NCBI GenBank assembly: GCA_046049865.1
Contig: JBJOQO010000005.1
Coordinates: forward strand, 1-64,000
From: JANPCX01 sp046049865
GTDB taxonomy: Bacteria > Pseudomonadota > Gammaproteobacteria > Burkholderiales > Burkholderiaceae_C
Direction: 5' to 3'
DNA length: 64,000 nt
Position 1 is the stretch's first letter. Each line of letters opens with the position of its first letter. Positions 8,558-17,118 of the stretch are shown piece by piece. Below the pieces are notes generated by a model. That model worked only from the letters and a program-made list of their open reading frames with translations, did not search any database and had not been told where the DNA came from. Position numbers and translations under genes: made by a program.

Positions 8558-10450
8558 CTACGGACGCGCGTTTTCCGAGTCGCTCGCGAGCCTTGCCAAT
8601 CGATTTTTTCTCTGAATGTCCAGTTCGCGGTAGCGCTGGAGCGCCTTGGGATCGCTGGCCGCCAGGGCAATCAGTTGTTGCTGCTCATCGGCCAGCCGCT
8701 TGATCCACATGCCATCCAGGAGTTTTTGCAACTCATGGAGTGTCATGGTGTCTGCCAGTGCCGACTCGTTCACCCAAGGTGAATCGTCGTCTTGCAAACC
8801 ATCTGCCACCAAGGCCTGCTCCAACACGGCCCAGGACTGGGGGCCGTGTTCTGCGACTTGGCGTTCGAACCAAGCGAACACGGGCCCATGGGGGGCGGGG
8901 AGATGGTGCAGCAGTTCATGGTCGTCCGCATTGAGCATGTCCCACCAGCTGCTGTTCAGTAGCAGCATGCGCAGCGCCTGTGCGGCGGGGCTGGCGGGTG
9001 CGATGCGGGCGCTGGCGCGTTTGATCGGACGGCGAAAGGCTTGAGGCTGCGGATTGTCCGCTGACGAGGCAGGGCGATGCTCTGCAGAACTGCTCGCCAC
9101 GCGGGTACCGGTTTGCCACAACGACACCAAGTCGCTGGCAACCAGGCCCCCTTGTGCCGCCAGTTCGGGCAGCATTTGGCGCTTCAGTGCGCCGTCCGGG
9201 AGCGCCAGCCACAGCGGTTTGGCTTGTGTCAGAAAACGCGCTCGACCTTCGGCGGAAGATAAGTCGCAGCCGTCTTTGGCTTGTTCCACCAGTTGTTTGG
9301 ACAGGGGTACGGCACTTTGGACCAAAGCATCAAATGCTGCCGAGCCGAATTCGCGCACGTAAGAGTCGGGATCATGTTCCGTGGGCAAGAACAAAAAACG
9401 AACCGTCCGGGTGTCGCTGGCATGGGGCAGCGATGCTTCCAGTGCGCGGCCTGCTGCTCGCCTGCCGGCTGCATCGCCGTCGAAGCTGAAGACCACCGCG
9501 TCGGTGAAACGGAAGAGCTTTTGTACATGCTCGGCCGTGCATGCGGTTCCCAAGGTGGCCACCGCGTTCTCAAAGCCACATTGCGCCAAAGCCACCACGT
9601 CCATATAGCCTTCAACCACCAGAGCATAGCCCCGGCTGCGCAGCGATGCCCGGCCTTCAAAAAGCCCATACAGCTCGCGGCCTTTGCTGAAAACCGGTGT
9701 TTCTGGCGAGTTGATGTACTTGGGTTTGCTGTCGTCCAGCACGCGGCCGCCAAAACCAATGATCTCGCCCGAGACCGCACGGATGGGAAACATCACGCGG
9801 TCGCGAAACCAGTCGTAGCGCCCGCGGTCTGATGGGCTGGCCTCGGGTGAAGGGGTATTCGCCTCCTCGTCCACACGCTGGCGTACCAAGCCGGCCTCTT
9901 CGAGCAAAGGGTCGTCGTACTGCGAAAAAACGCCTGCGAGCGTACGCCAACCGGGGGGCGCGTAACCCAAACCAAAACGTGCAGCAATGTCGCCCGTGAG
10001 GCCGCGCTTTTTGAGGTAGTCGATGGGCCGCTGCGAATGCGTATGGCCCGATTTGAGTTGCTGACGGTAGAACTCAGCCGCTTTGGTCAGCACATCCGAT
10101 AGCGACAGTCGTCGCTGTCGCAGCGTATCGCGGCGTTGGCGTTCTTCTTCACTAACTTGTTCTTCAGGCACTTGCATGCCAACACCCTGCGCCAGTTCAC
10201 GCACGGCTTCGACAAAACTCAAGCCGACATGTTCCGTGAGGAAACGAATGGCATCACCACTGGCTCCACATCCGAAGCAGTGGTAGAACTGTTTTGAGGG
10301 GCTGACCGAAAAGCTGGGTGACTTCTCGGCGTGGAACGGACACAGGCCCATCCAATTGGCGCCGCCACGCTTGAGTTGTACGTGATGGCCCACCACGTCA
10401 ACAATGTCAACGCGGGTGAGCAAGTCTTGAAGGAAGCCAGCAGGAATCAC
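8558..10450 (-). CDS. dnaG: DNA primase
   Basis: Makes RNA primers for the replication fork. The 630-residue protein has the N-terminal CHC2 zinc finger (CPFHAEKSPSFS...HCFGCGASGD, about residues 37-65), the TOPRIM-containing catalytic core (VVEGYMDVVALAQCG for the catalytic Glu; FSFDGDAAGRRAA for the metal Asp residues) and a C-terminal helical DnaB-binding domain of the usual size. The start is GTG 10450, directly before the conserved IPAGFLQDLLTRVDI. The neighbour downstream on this strand would normally be rpoD, but the ankyrin/DUF4124 pair intervenes. Confidence 0.96.
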   Translation of the reverse strand: MIPAGFLQDLLTRVDIVDVVGHHVQLKRGGANWMGLCPFHAEKSPSFSVSPSKQFYHCFGCGASGDAIRFLTEHVGLSFVEAVRELAQGVGMQVPEEQVSEEERQRRDTLRQRRLSLSDVLTKAAEFYRQQLKSGHTHSQRPIDYLKKRGLTGDIAARFGLGYAPPGWRTLAGVFSQYDDPLLEEAGLVRQRVDEEANTPSPEASPSDRGRYDWFRDRVMFPIRAVSGEIIGFGGRVLDDSKPKYINSPETPVFSKGRELYGLFEGRASLRSRGYALVVEGYMDVVALAQCGFENAVATLGTACTAEHVQKLFRFTDAVVFSFDGDAAGRRAAGRALEASLPHASDTRTVRFLFLPTEHDPDSYVREFGSAAFDALVQSAVPLSKQLVEQAKDGCDLSSAEGRARFLTQAKPLWLALPDGALKRQMLPELAAQGGLVASDLVSLWQTGTRVASSSAEHRPASSADNPQPQAFRRPIKRASARIAPASPAAQALRMLLLNSSWWDMLNADDHELLHHLPAPHGPVFAWFERQVAEHGPQSWAVLEQALVADGLQDDDSPWVNESALADTMTLHELQKLLDGMWIKRLADEQQQLIALAASDPKALQRYRELDIQRKNRLARLASDSENARP

Positions 10451-10507
10451 AGGCAGAGTCTATCGGGCCAGTAGACCCACGGTTCGAGCTGTCGCACCGT
10501 GCTGGCT

Positions 10508-13500
10508 TCAAATCGTTTCAAAGGACATGTCCGCAGGCTCGGGCAGCGGTGCGCCTCGGTAATGCTGCACCCAGGCGTTGACCTCGGCCGCTGGCATGGC
10601 CTTGGAGATGCCGTGGCCTTGGCCGACATCGCAGCCCAGGCTGAGCAAATGGCGTGCTTGTTCCGCCGTTTCAACGCCCTCTGCCACCAACGAGCAGCCA
10701 AAAGTGTGTGACAGGCCAATGATGCCTTCGACGATGGCCATGTCTTGTTTGTCGATCAGCATGTTGTGCACGAAAGAGCGGTCGATCTTGAGCATGTCAA
10801 ACGGCAAACGTTTGAGGTAGGTCAGCGTTGAATAGCCAGTCCCGAAATCGTCCAGCGCGAAGCGCACACCAAGTTCTTGGCAATGCTGCATCAAGGTGCC
10901 GGTGTGGTCGATGTCGGCCAGCGCGGCGGTTTCCAGCACTTCCAAAATGAGTCGCTGAGCGACCGGTGTTTGGTGTCTGTCGACCAGTGCGGTCAATCGC
11001 TGTGCGAACAAGGGTTCTTGCAAGTGGCGCGCTGAGACATTGATGCTGAGCGTCAAATCCAGCCCCAAGCGCTGCCACTGCGCCAGTTGTTCAATGCCTT
11101 GCTGCATCACCCAGTCGCCGACCTTGGCGCTGAGCGCGCTGTGTTCGATCAAGGGCAAGAACTGGGCGGGCGGAATCACCCCATGCTGCGGATGGCTCCA
11201 CCGCAAGAGCGCTTCCATGCCCAGCACGCGGCCAGTGCGCATGTTGACCTTGGGCTGAAAGTAAAGAACGAATTGGTCGCGGTCCAGGGCTTCTTGCACG
11301 CGCGCAATGGCTTCAAACTGAGCTTCGGTGCGCCTGTCGTGCTCCGCGTCAAAGAACAAGTAGCCATTTCGACCTGATTGTTTTGCGCCGTACATGGCGT
11401 GGTCGGCATGGCGCATCAAGGTGTCGGGATCCACGTGGTCCAGTGGGTACACAGTGGCCCCAATGCTCGACGTCACCACCACCGGCGGCACACCGAAACC
11501 CAAGGTATAGGGTTCCGCCAAGTTGCGCAATACACGTTCGACCGCCTGGCGGCTCTCCTCAACGGTGGCGGTGCGCAACAAGAGCACAAATTCGTCACCA
11601 CCCAGACGCGCAACCGCGTCGCTTCCGCTCGCCCAGTTGCGCATCGATCGGCGCAGTCTGTCTGCTAACTCCATCAGCAAGCGGTCGCCGGCATCGTGGC
11701 CGTATTGGTCGTTGACGGGTTTGAAGTGGTCTAAATCCAAATAACAAATCGTGAGCAGAAAACCCTCGCGCTCACTGGTGCGCATGGCTTCGCTCATCAT
11801 CTGCGCAAAACGCGCCCGGTTTGGCAGGCCGGTCAGTTCGTCGTAGTGGGCCTGACGTTCGAGTTGAGCAAGCTGGCGTTGAGCCCGTGTGATGTCTGAC
11901 AGTGCAAGTGCGTGGAAACGAACCGACCCTTGGGGGTTCTTCACTGCTGAAACAGTGACCTGGAAGGTGCGAGGTTCTCCGTTGCGGTGGCGGGTGTGGA
12001 CTTCGCCGCGCCAATGGCCGCTGTTTTGCACGCTGGCATGCATGGCCAGGCGTAGCTCATCACTCATCGAATTCGGCGCGCCAGGCTTGAGCAGTGAGGG
12101 AATGTTGCCCACTACCTCTTGCCGCACATAACCCGTGATTTGGCTGAACATGGGGTTGGCGTCCAGCGCACGAAACTGACCATCCGTGATCAGCAAACCT
12201 TCATCCAGGTGTTGAAACAACTGGGCCGACACTTGTTTCTGTTCTTCGGCGGCGCGTTGTTCCGAGACGTTGCGCGCCGTGGCAATGACCCGCTGTGGGG
12301 TTCCATCTGTCGCTCGCTGTGCGACCACCGCATTGCCTTGAAACCAGTGCCACTGCTCATCGCTGGACTGAAGCCGAAACTCCACCAAACTGGTCTTGAC
12401 GGCACCAGTTTGCAGAGGCGCCAATGCCTTGAGCAAGGCTGTTCTGTCGTCGGCGTGTACGCGCGACCAGAGCAGGGCAGGCGTGGTTGTCCATGCCTTG
12501 GCCCGGTGCCCCAGAAGCGACATCCAACGAGGGGACAGAGTGATCTCGTCTACTCGCGCATCCCACTCCGCCACGCCGACGTTGGAGCTGTCTAGTGCCA
12601 GTTGCCATCGTCGGTCGTTGGCAGACAATTCGCCAACCAAGGCAGTGATCAGCATGGGCATGGCGCCCAGCGTGCAGACGTAGGCCCAAAGCATGACCAA
12701 ACTGTGGGACGGTTGCCCGAGGTAAAAGGGCCCAAGGCCATGTGCCGTTGCAGTCGCGGACAGCGCGGCGATGCTCAAAACTGCCATCGCCGAAACAAAC
12801 AAACCTCGACTTGCCGCCAACCAGCACAGCAACAAATGCGGCACGAAGAGCAAGGGGGTGAGCGCTGAATTCTGATCGCTGGTTTGTGCAAACGGCAGCA
12901 AGGCCAGCACCACGATGCCAACGGCTCCGATCAAGCCCGACACATCGCGTTGACGTTGTGACGCTTGCGTCCAGTCAGGGCGATTGACAGTGAGCAATGG
13001 CACCCCAGCCAATAAAACGCCAGCTGCGTCGCCCAACCACCAATAAAGGGCGGTTTGGGCCCAGGCTGGCCCCGATACCGTACCGGCGACATAAAGCCAT
13101 GTGGCACCGTTGATGGCGGTGATGAGGGAGAGCAAGCCCACACCAAATCCGAAAAAAAGCAGGATGTCTCGCCGTTGGTCGAGTTCACGCCGGAAACCCT
13201 GACGTGTGAGCACCCAAGCTGCAAGTACAGGACCCACGGTATTGCCCACAGCGATGGCTGCTGCAGCGGTCAAGGGTGCGCCCAGGCCAAAAGAAATGAT
13301 GAAGGCCGCAACTGTGATGGCCGGCCACAGTGGCAGGCCAAAACGAAGCAACGCCGCCAAGGCCAGTCCACTCGGAGGCCAAACCAAACTCACCAAGTCT
13401 CCGACCTGGGGAACCGACAGGCCCAGCCGTCCACTGAGCACATAGAGCAGTGCCAGCGTCGACAGTTGGGCCAGCCAAACGAGGGAGTTCAGCGGCTGTC

Positions 13501-13543
13501 GCCAGGTCAACAAAGCTATGAAGGATGGAGTCAGTGTGGCCAC
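10508..13543 (-). CDS. MASE1-PAS-GGDEF-EAL cyclic-di-GMP enzyme
   Basis: An inner-membrane protein of 1011 residues. A MASE1 sensor with about eight membrane segments (residues 20-305) is followed by PAS/PAC modules (about 315-570), a GGDEF domain with intact RLGGDEFVLLL (about residues 575-735) and an EAL domain with intact GMEALLRWSHPQ, DDFGTGYS and KIDRSFV (about 755-1000). Both active sites look complete, so it may make and degrade cyclic-di-GMP; the net direction cannot be told. The signal sensed by MASE1 is unknown. The start is GTG 13543. It lies 57 bp upstream of dnaG on the same strand. Confidence 0.92.
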   Translation of the reverse strand: MATLTPSFIALLTWRQPLNSLVWLAQLSTLALLYVLSGRLGLSVPQVGDLVSLVWPPSGLALAALLRFGLPLWPAITVAAFIISFGLGAPLTAAAAIAVGNTVGPVLAAWVLTRQGFRRELDQRRDILLFFGFGVGLLSLITAINGATWLYVAGTVSGPAWAQTALYWWLGDAAGVLLAGVPLLTVNRPDWTQASQRQRDVSGLIGAVGIVVLALLPFAQTSDQNSALTPLLFVPHLLLCWLAASRGLFVSAMAVLSIAALSATATAHGLGPFYLGQPSHSLVMLWAYVCTLGAMPMLITALVGELSANDRRWQLALDSSNVGVAEWDARVDEITLSPRWMSLLGHRAKAWTTTPALLWSRVHADDRTALLKALAPLQTGAVKTSLVEFRLQSSDEQWHWFQGNAVVAQRATDGTPQRVIATARNVSEQRAAEEQKQVSAQLFQHLDEGLLITDGQFRALDANPMFSQITGYVRQEVVGNIPSLLKPGAPNSMSDELRLAMHASVQNSGHWRGEVHTRHRNGEPRTFQVTVSAVKNPQGSVRFHALALSDITRAQRQLAQLERQAHYDELTGLPNRARFAQMMSEAMRTSEREGFLLTICYLDLDHFKPVNDQYGHDAGDRLLMELADRLRRSMRNWASGSDAVARLGGDEFVLLLRTATVEESRQAVERVLRNLAEPYTLGFGVPPVVVTSSIGATVYPLDHVDPDTLMRHADHAMYGAKQSGRNGYLFFDAEHDRRTEAQFEAIARVQEALDRDQFVLYFQPKVNMRTGRVLGMEALLRWSHPQHGVIPPAQFLPLIEHSALSAKVGDWVMQQGIEQLAQWQRLGLDLTLSINVSARHLQEPLFAQRLTALVDRHQTPVAQRLILEVLETAALADIDHTGTLMQHCQELGVRFALDDFGTGYSTLTYLKRLPFDMLKIDRSFVHNMLIDKQDMAIVEGIIGLSHTFGCSLVAEGVETAEQARHLLSLGCDVGQGHGISKAMPAAEVNAWVQHYRGAPLPEPADMSFETI

Positions 13544-13739
13544 GGGCTGAGCAGGTGGGGGCGGTGTTGAAAAAACACAGCCCCGGGAATATACGGCTCT
13601 ACCTTGTCGCAGAGCAGCCTGAATTCACACGGCCCCCGATTCGTGGGGTCACTTTTTTCTTTGAACCGGTCTTTGTTGACGAATCAATGCCGGATCGACA
13701 GGGGTGGCCTCCCGGCTCACCCCGTTCTTGCATAAAAAA

Positions 13740-14048
13740 CTAAACGGCGAAGTCCTGCAGTTTTTTGCCCGACGCCAGCGCTGCTTTGAGCCACTTGGGT
13801 TGCAGGCCACGACCGCTCCAGCTGTCACCGGTGGCGGGGTTGCGAAACTTGGCCGCCACTTTGCTGCCTTTGGCAGCGGAGCCCACCTTGGCGGCGCCGC
13901 GGCCACCCAGATCGGCGGCTGTTAAACCAAACTCAGACATCAAGGCTCTCACGCGGGCAATGGCGTCGGCCTTTGCTTCCTTGCGGGTTGCCTCGATTTG
14001 TTTTTCAAGCGCTGCTTTTTGATCGAGCAATTGCTGCAAATTGGACAT
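13740..14048 (-). CDS. H-NS family nucleoid protein
   Basis: A 102-residue histone-like protein of the short betaproteobacterial H-NS type. The N-terminal 45 residues are a coiled-coil dimerisation region (LQQLLDQKAALEKQIEATRK), followed by a flexible Ala/Gly/Lys linker and the C-terminal AT-DNA-binding domain FRNPATGDSWSGRGLQPKWL. It acts as a nucleoid protein and silencer of AT-rich DNA. The start is ATG 14048. Genes on either side on the same strand are unrelated, and gaps of about 130-200 bp suggest it is its own unit. Confidence 0.93.
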   Translation of the reverse strand: MSNLQQLLDQKAALEKQIEATRKEAKADAIARVRALMSEFGLTAADLGGRGAAKVGSAAKGSKVAAKFRNPATGDSWSGRGLQPKWLKAALASGKKLQDFAV

Positions 14049-14083
14049 GGCTAATTCCTTGTATTCGGGGGCAATCAGTTAGG

Positions 14084-14110
14084 CAACTGGATTCGCTGTG
14101 GATCCAGTTG
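14084..14110. terminator. Hairpin between iron-binding gene and H-NS gene
   Basis: A 9-bp inverted repeat CAACTGGAT / ATCCAGTTG with a 9-nt loop. It lies downstream of the iron-binding gene and upstream of hns. No strong T-run follows on the minus strand, so it could be a terminator or a leader structure. Confidence 0.35.
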
Positions 14111-14180
14111 TCTTATTGTATCGAGTACTGTGCCAACGCAAGGAAATAGTGTTTTTCCTCAATAAAAACAACCTGACACT

Positions 14181-15242
14181 TTATTTGTAGCCAACTTGAT
14201 CTAGCAATCGCTGTACTTTGATCTGATTCAAACCCACCACGGAAGAAGGAATAGTTTCCGATTTGAATGCGCCCATTTGCTCCAGCGCTGGATTGCTGAC
14301 TTTCAAACCCTTCACGACCGGCCATTCGTTGTTGCCATCTGCAAAGTAGCGCTGCGCAGAATCACTGGCCAGATACTCCAAAAACTTGACTGCGGCGCCT
14401 GTGTTTTTGGCATGTTTGGCGACCCCGGCGCCTGCGATATTGACATGTGTGCCCCATGTTTTTTGGTTCGGAAAGACGATGCCAATTTTCTCCATGATGG
14501 CGCGGTCCTCTGCTTTGTCGGAACGCATCAAGCGCGCGAGGTAGTAGGTATTGGTCAGCGCGATTTGGCATTCGCCGCTGGCAGTTGCCTTGATTTGATC
14601 GGTGTCGCCGCCCTTGGGTGAGCGGGCCATGTTGCTGACCATGCCCGTCAACCACTCTTTGGTTGCGGCTTCACCCAAATGTTCCATCACCGATCCAAAA
14701 AGCGACAGGTTATAGGGGTGAGAACCTGAACGGGTACACACTTTACCTTTGTTCACTGGTGCAGCCAGGCTTTCATAACTGTCGACGTCGCCGGGTTTGA
14801 CCGTTTGTTTGTTGTAAACAATGACACGCGCTCGGGTGGAAAAACCAAACCACTGTGAAGCGCCCGCTTCCTCTTTGCCGCGTAAATGGGCGGGGATTTT
14901 GTCCTTGAGTAGTTTGGAGTTCACTGGCTGGAAGAGGCCATCAACTTCGGCGCGCCACAAGCGGGCGGCGTCCACCAGCAAAATCAAATCAGCGGGGCTA
15001 TTGCTGCCTTCGCTTTTTAGGCGAGCCAAGATGCCCGCGTCGTCAGCATCGACACGGTTGATTTTGATGCCTGTGGTTTTTGTGAAGTCCGCGTAAAGCG
15101 CTTCATCGGTTTGGTAGTGGCGCGCGGAGTAAATATTCAGGGTTGTATTTTGGGCAAAGGCGCTGGGCCATGCCACGGCACCAAGCGCAACGGCAGCCAA
15201 GGCGAACAAACGGCGGCGCAATACGGAGCGGGAAATCAACAT
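14181..15242 (-). CDS. Periplasmic Fe3+-binding protein (FutA/FbpA-like)
   Basis: The substrate-binding protein of a ferric-iron ABC importer, 353 residues. A clear Sec signal peptide (LFALAAVALGAVAWPSAFAQ) is followed by the type II periplasmic-binding fold: LNIYSARHYQTDEALY at the start of the mature protein, FGFSTRARVIVYNK, and the C-terminal AKHAKNTGAAVKFLEYL. ATG 15242 is preceded by a good GGAG site. Neither the permease nor the ATPase is adjacent, so it must work with a transporter elsewhere. A Fur-box-like sequence lies just upstream, which agrees with iron regulation. The alternative upstream start at 15413 lacks support. Confidence 0.9.
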   Translation of the reverse strand: MLISRSVLRRRLFALAAVALGAVAWPSAFAQNTTLNIYSARHYQTDEALYADFTKTTGIKINRVDADDAGILARLKSEGSNSPADLILLVDAARLWRAEVDGLFQPVNSKLLKDKIPAHLRGKEEAGASQWFGFSTRARVIVYNKQTVKPGDVDSYESLAAPVNKGKVCTRSGSHPYNLSLFGSVMEHLGEAATKEWLTGMVSNMARSPKGGDTDQIKATASGECQIALTNTYYLARLMRSDKAEDRAIMEKIGIVFPNQKTWGTHVNIAGAGVAKHAKNTGAAVKFLEYLASDSAQRYFADGNNEWPVVKGLKVSNPALEQMGAFKSETIPSSVVGLNQIKVQRLLDQVGYK

Positions 15243-15286
15243 GTAGGACTCCAAGGCAGTGAACGATGCCCGAGAGTGTACATCTA

Positions 15287-15313
15287 AATGAGAGTGATTC
15301 GCAATAACTATTG
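15287..15313. promoter_or_regulatory. Candidate Fur box
   Basis: The sequence AATGAGAGTGATTCGCAATA followed by ACTATTG resembles overlapping copies of the Fur hexamer GATAAT/ATTATC. It lies 45-70 bp before the start of the iron-binding protein gene, where a Fur repressor would act. Confidence 0.55.
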
Positions 15314-15372
15314 CCTTTGACCCGCCAGTACCCCAACACCCGGCCCGCAACAGCCGAACGAAATTCGCCCCC

Positions 15373-15645
15373 TCAGGTCGTCGGAGGAACGTAGCCCGCA
15401 GGTTGCTCCGCACCAGCGCCGAAGAAAAAGTTCTCCATCTGTCTGGCCAAATACTGGCGTGCGCGGGCGTCTGCCAGGTTCAGGCGGTTCTCGTTGACCA
15501 GCATCGTTTGGTGTTTGAGCCACAAGCCCCAAGCCTCTTTGCTGACTTCGCTGTAAATGCGCTGACCCAGTGGGCCCGGATAGGGCGAGTAATCAAGGCC
15601 TTCACCTTCTTTCTTCAAATGCACACACTGAACGGTTCTTGCCAT
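15373..15645 (-). CDS. yggX: Probable Fe2+-trafficking protein YggX
   Basis: A 90-residue cytoplasmic protein with the family start MARTVQCVHLKKEGEGL (the conserved Cys) and the motif PYPGPLGQRIYSEVSKEAW. YggX is linked to iron traffic and protection of Fe-S clusters against oxidants. The length is exactly that of the family when ATG 15645 is used. It lies between an iron-binding protein and argA on the same strand; the iron link with its downstream neighbour may be meaningful, although the Fur-like box lies between them. Confidence 0.95.
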   Translation of the reverse strand: MARTVQCVHLKKEGEGLDYSPYPGPLGQRIYSEVSKEAWGLWLKHQTMLVNENRLNLADARARQYLARQMENFFFGAGAEQPAGYVPPTT

Positions 15646-15704
15646 GGTTGAACTCCTGAAATCGAAAGAAGAATCGGGCCGTCGCTGCGTGAGCGGCGTC
15701 CCCA

Positions 15705-17045
15705 CTATTTGAGTTTCTTGACGAGCACCTGAGACTTGCGGTCCCAGTTGTACTTACGTTTGCGTGCCTCCGGCAGCCACTCGGGCTCGACGGGCGCGAA
15801 CCCGCGTTTGATGAACCAGTGCATGGTTCGTGTGGTCAGCACAAAAATGCTTTCCAGACCTGCCGCTTTGGCACGTTGTTCAATTCGTTTGAGAATTCTG
15901 TCGCCGTCGCCTTGACCTTGCACTTGGGCCGATACCGTCAGTGCGGCCATTTCGGCCGTGCGGGCTTCTGGGTAAGGGTAGAGCGCCGCGCAGCCAAAAA
16001 TGACGCCGTCGTGCTCAATGACGGAGTACTGCGCAATGTCACGTTCGATTTCCGTGCGGTCACGTTTGACCAAGGTGCCGTTGCGCTCATAGGGTTCGAT
16101 CAGCTGCAAGATGCCGCCCATGTCGTCGGCGGTGGCTTCACGCAAGCTTTCCAGCTTTTCGTCGACGATCATGGTGCCAATGCCGTCGTGGGTGAACACC
16201 TCCATCAACACTGCACCGTCGGTGGCAAAGGGCAAGATGTGAGAGCGCTCCACGCCGCCTTCGCAGGCCTTGGCGCAGTGCTGCAAATAAAAGGCCACAT
16301 CGGTCGGTTGGCTGGGGTTGGGCAAATCGACGAGTAAACGTTTGGCCTGTTCCAGAGACAACTCGGTGTCGATGGGGCTGTCTGCGTTGCCGGCGTCCTC
16401 ATGGATGCCATCGACTTCTGTCATGAAAATCAACTTGTCGGCCTGCAGCGCCACCGCTGTGCTGGTGGCCACGTCTTCCATCGACAAATTGAATGCCTCA
16501 CCTGTCGGTGAAAAGCCGAAGGGCGACAGCAACACCATCGCGCCGATGTCAATGGCGCGGCGTATCGCCACGCTGTCTACTTTGCGCACGACGCCGCTGT
16601 GGATGAAATCAACGCCGTCCACGATGCCCACCGGCCGTGCCGTCAAGAAGTTGCCCGACACCACACGCACCGTCGCATTGGCCATGGGCGTGTTGGGCAA
16701 ACCTTGCGAGAACGCCGCTTCAATCTCGAAACGCAATTGCCCCGCCGCTTCCTGGGCGCAGTCGAGCGCTGTGGCATCGGTGATGCGCATGCCGTGGCTG
16801 AAGTGTGAGGTGTGGCCCTTGGCGGCCAGCTGTTCGGTCAGTTGTGGCCGAAAGCCATGCACCAGCACGAGTTTGATGCCCATGGCGTGCAAGATGGCCA
16901 GGTCTTGTGCAAACGAGGGAAGCTTGCCCGCCGCCATCAGTTCTCCCGCCATCGCCACCACAAAGGTCTTGCCCCGGTAGGCATGGATGTAGGGCGCCAC
17001 GGAACGGAACCAGGGCACAAAGGTGTGGGGAAAGACGAGGCTCAT
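15705..17045 (-). CDS. argA: Amino-acid N-acetyltransferase (N-acetylglutamate synthase)
   Basis: Makes N-acetylglutamate from acetyl-CoA and glutamate, the first step of arginine synthesis. The 446-residue protein has an N-terminal amino-acid-kinase-like domain (FVVAMAGELMAAGK, KLVLVHGFRPQL) that binds the inhibitor arginine, and a C-terminal GNAT domain (about residues 295-446; SAQVQGQGDGDRILKRIE for acetyl-CoA). The size and two-domain layout fit classical ArgA rather than ArgB. ATG 17045 gives the family start MSLVFPHTFVPWFRSVAPYI. yggX follows after 59 bp. It diverges from hrpA. Confidence 0.95.
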   Translation of the reverse strand: MSLVFPHTFVPWFRSVAPYIHAYRGKTFVVAMAGELMAAGKLPSFAQDLAILHAMGIKLVLVHGFRPQLTEQLAAKGHTSHFSHGMRITDATALDCAQEAAGQLRFEIEAAFSQGLPNTPMANATVRVVSGNFLTARPVGIVDGVDFIHSGVVRKVDSVAIRRAIDIGAMVLLSPFGFSPTGEAFNLSMEDVATSTAVALQADKLIFMTEVDGIHEDAGNADSPIDTELSLEQAKRLLVDLPNPSQPTDVAFYLQHCAKACEGGVERSHILPFATDGAVLMEVFTHDGIGTMIVDEKLESLREATADDMGGILQLIEPYERNGTLVKRDRTEIERDIAQYSVIEHDGVIFGCAALYPYPEARTAEMAALTVSAQVQGQGDGDRILKRIEQRAKAAGLESIFVLTTRTMHWFIKRGFAPVEPEWLPEARKRKYNWDRKSQVLVKKLK

Positions 17046-17118
17046 AGCTGTGCTTGAGGAGGGTGGCGCATTTTGCCCCAGGTGGCCTTGAGGCGACGAC
17101 GCAGGGGGTGAAAGAGTC

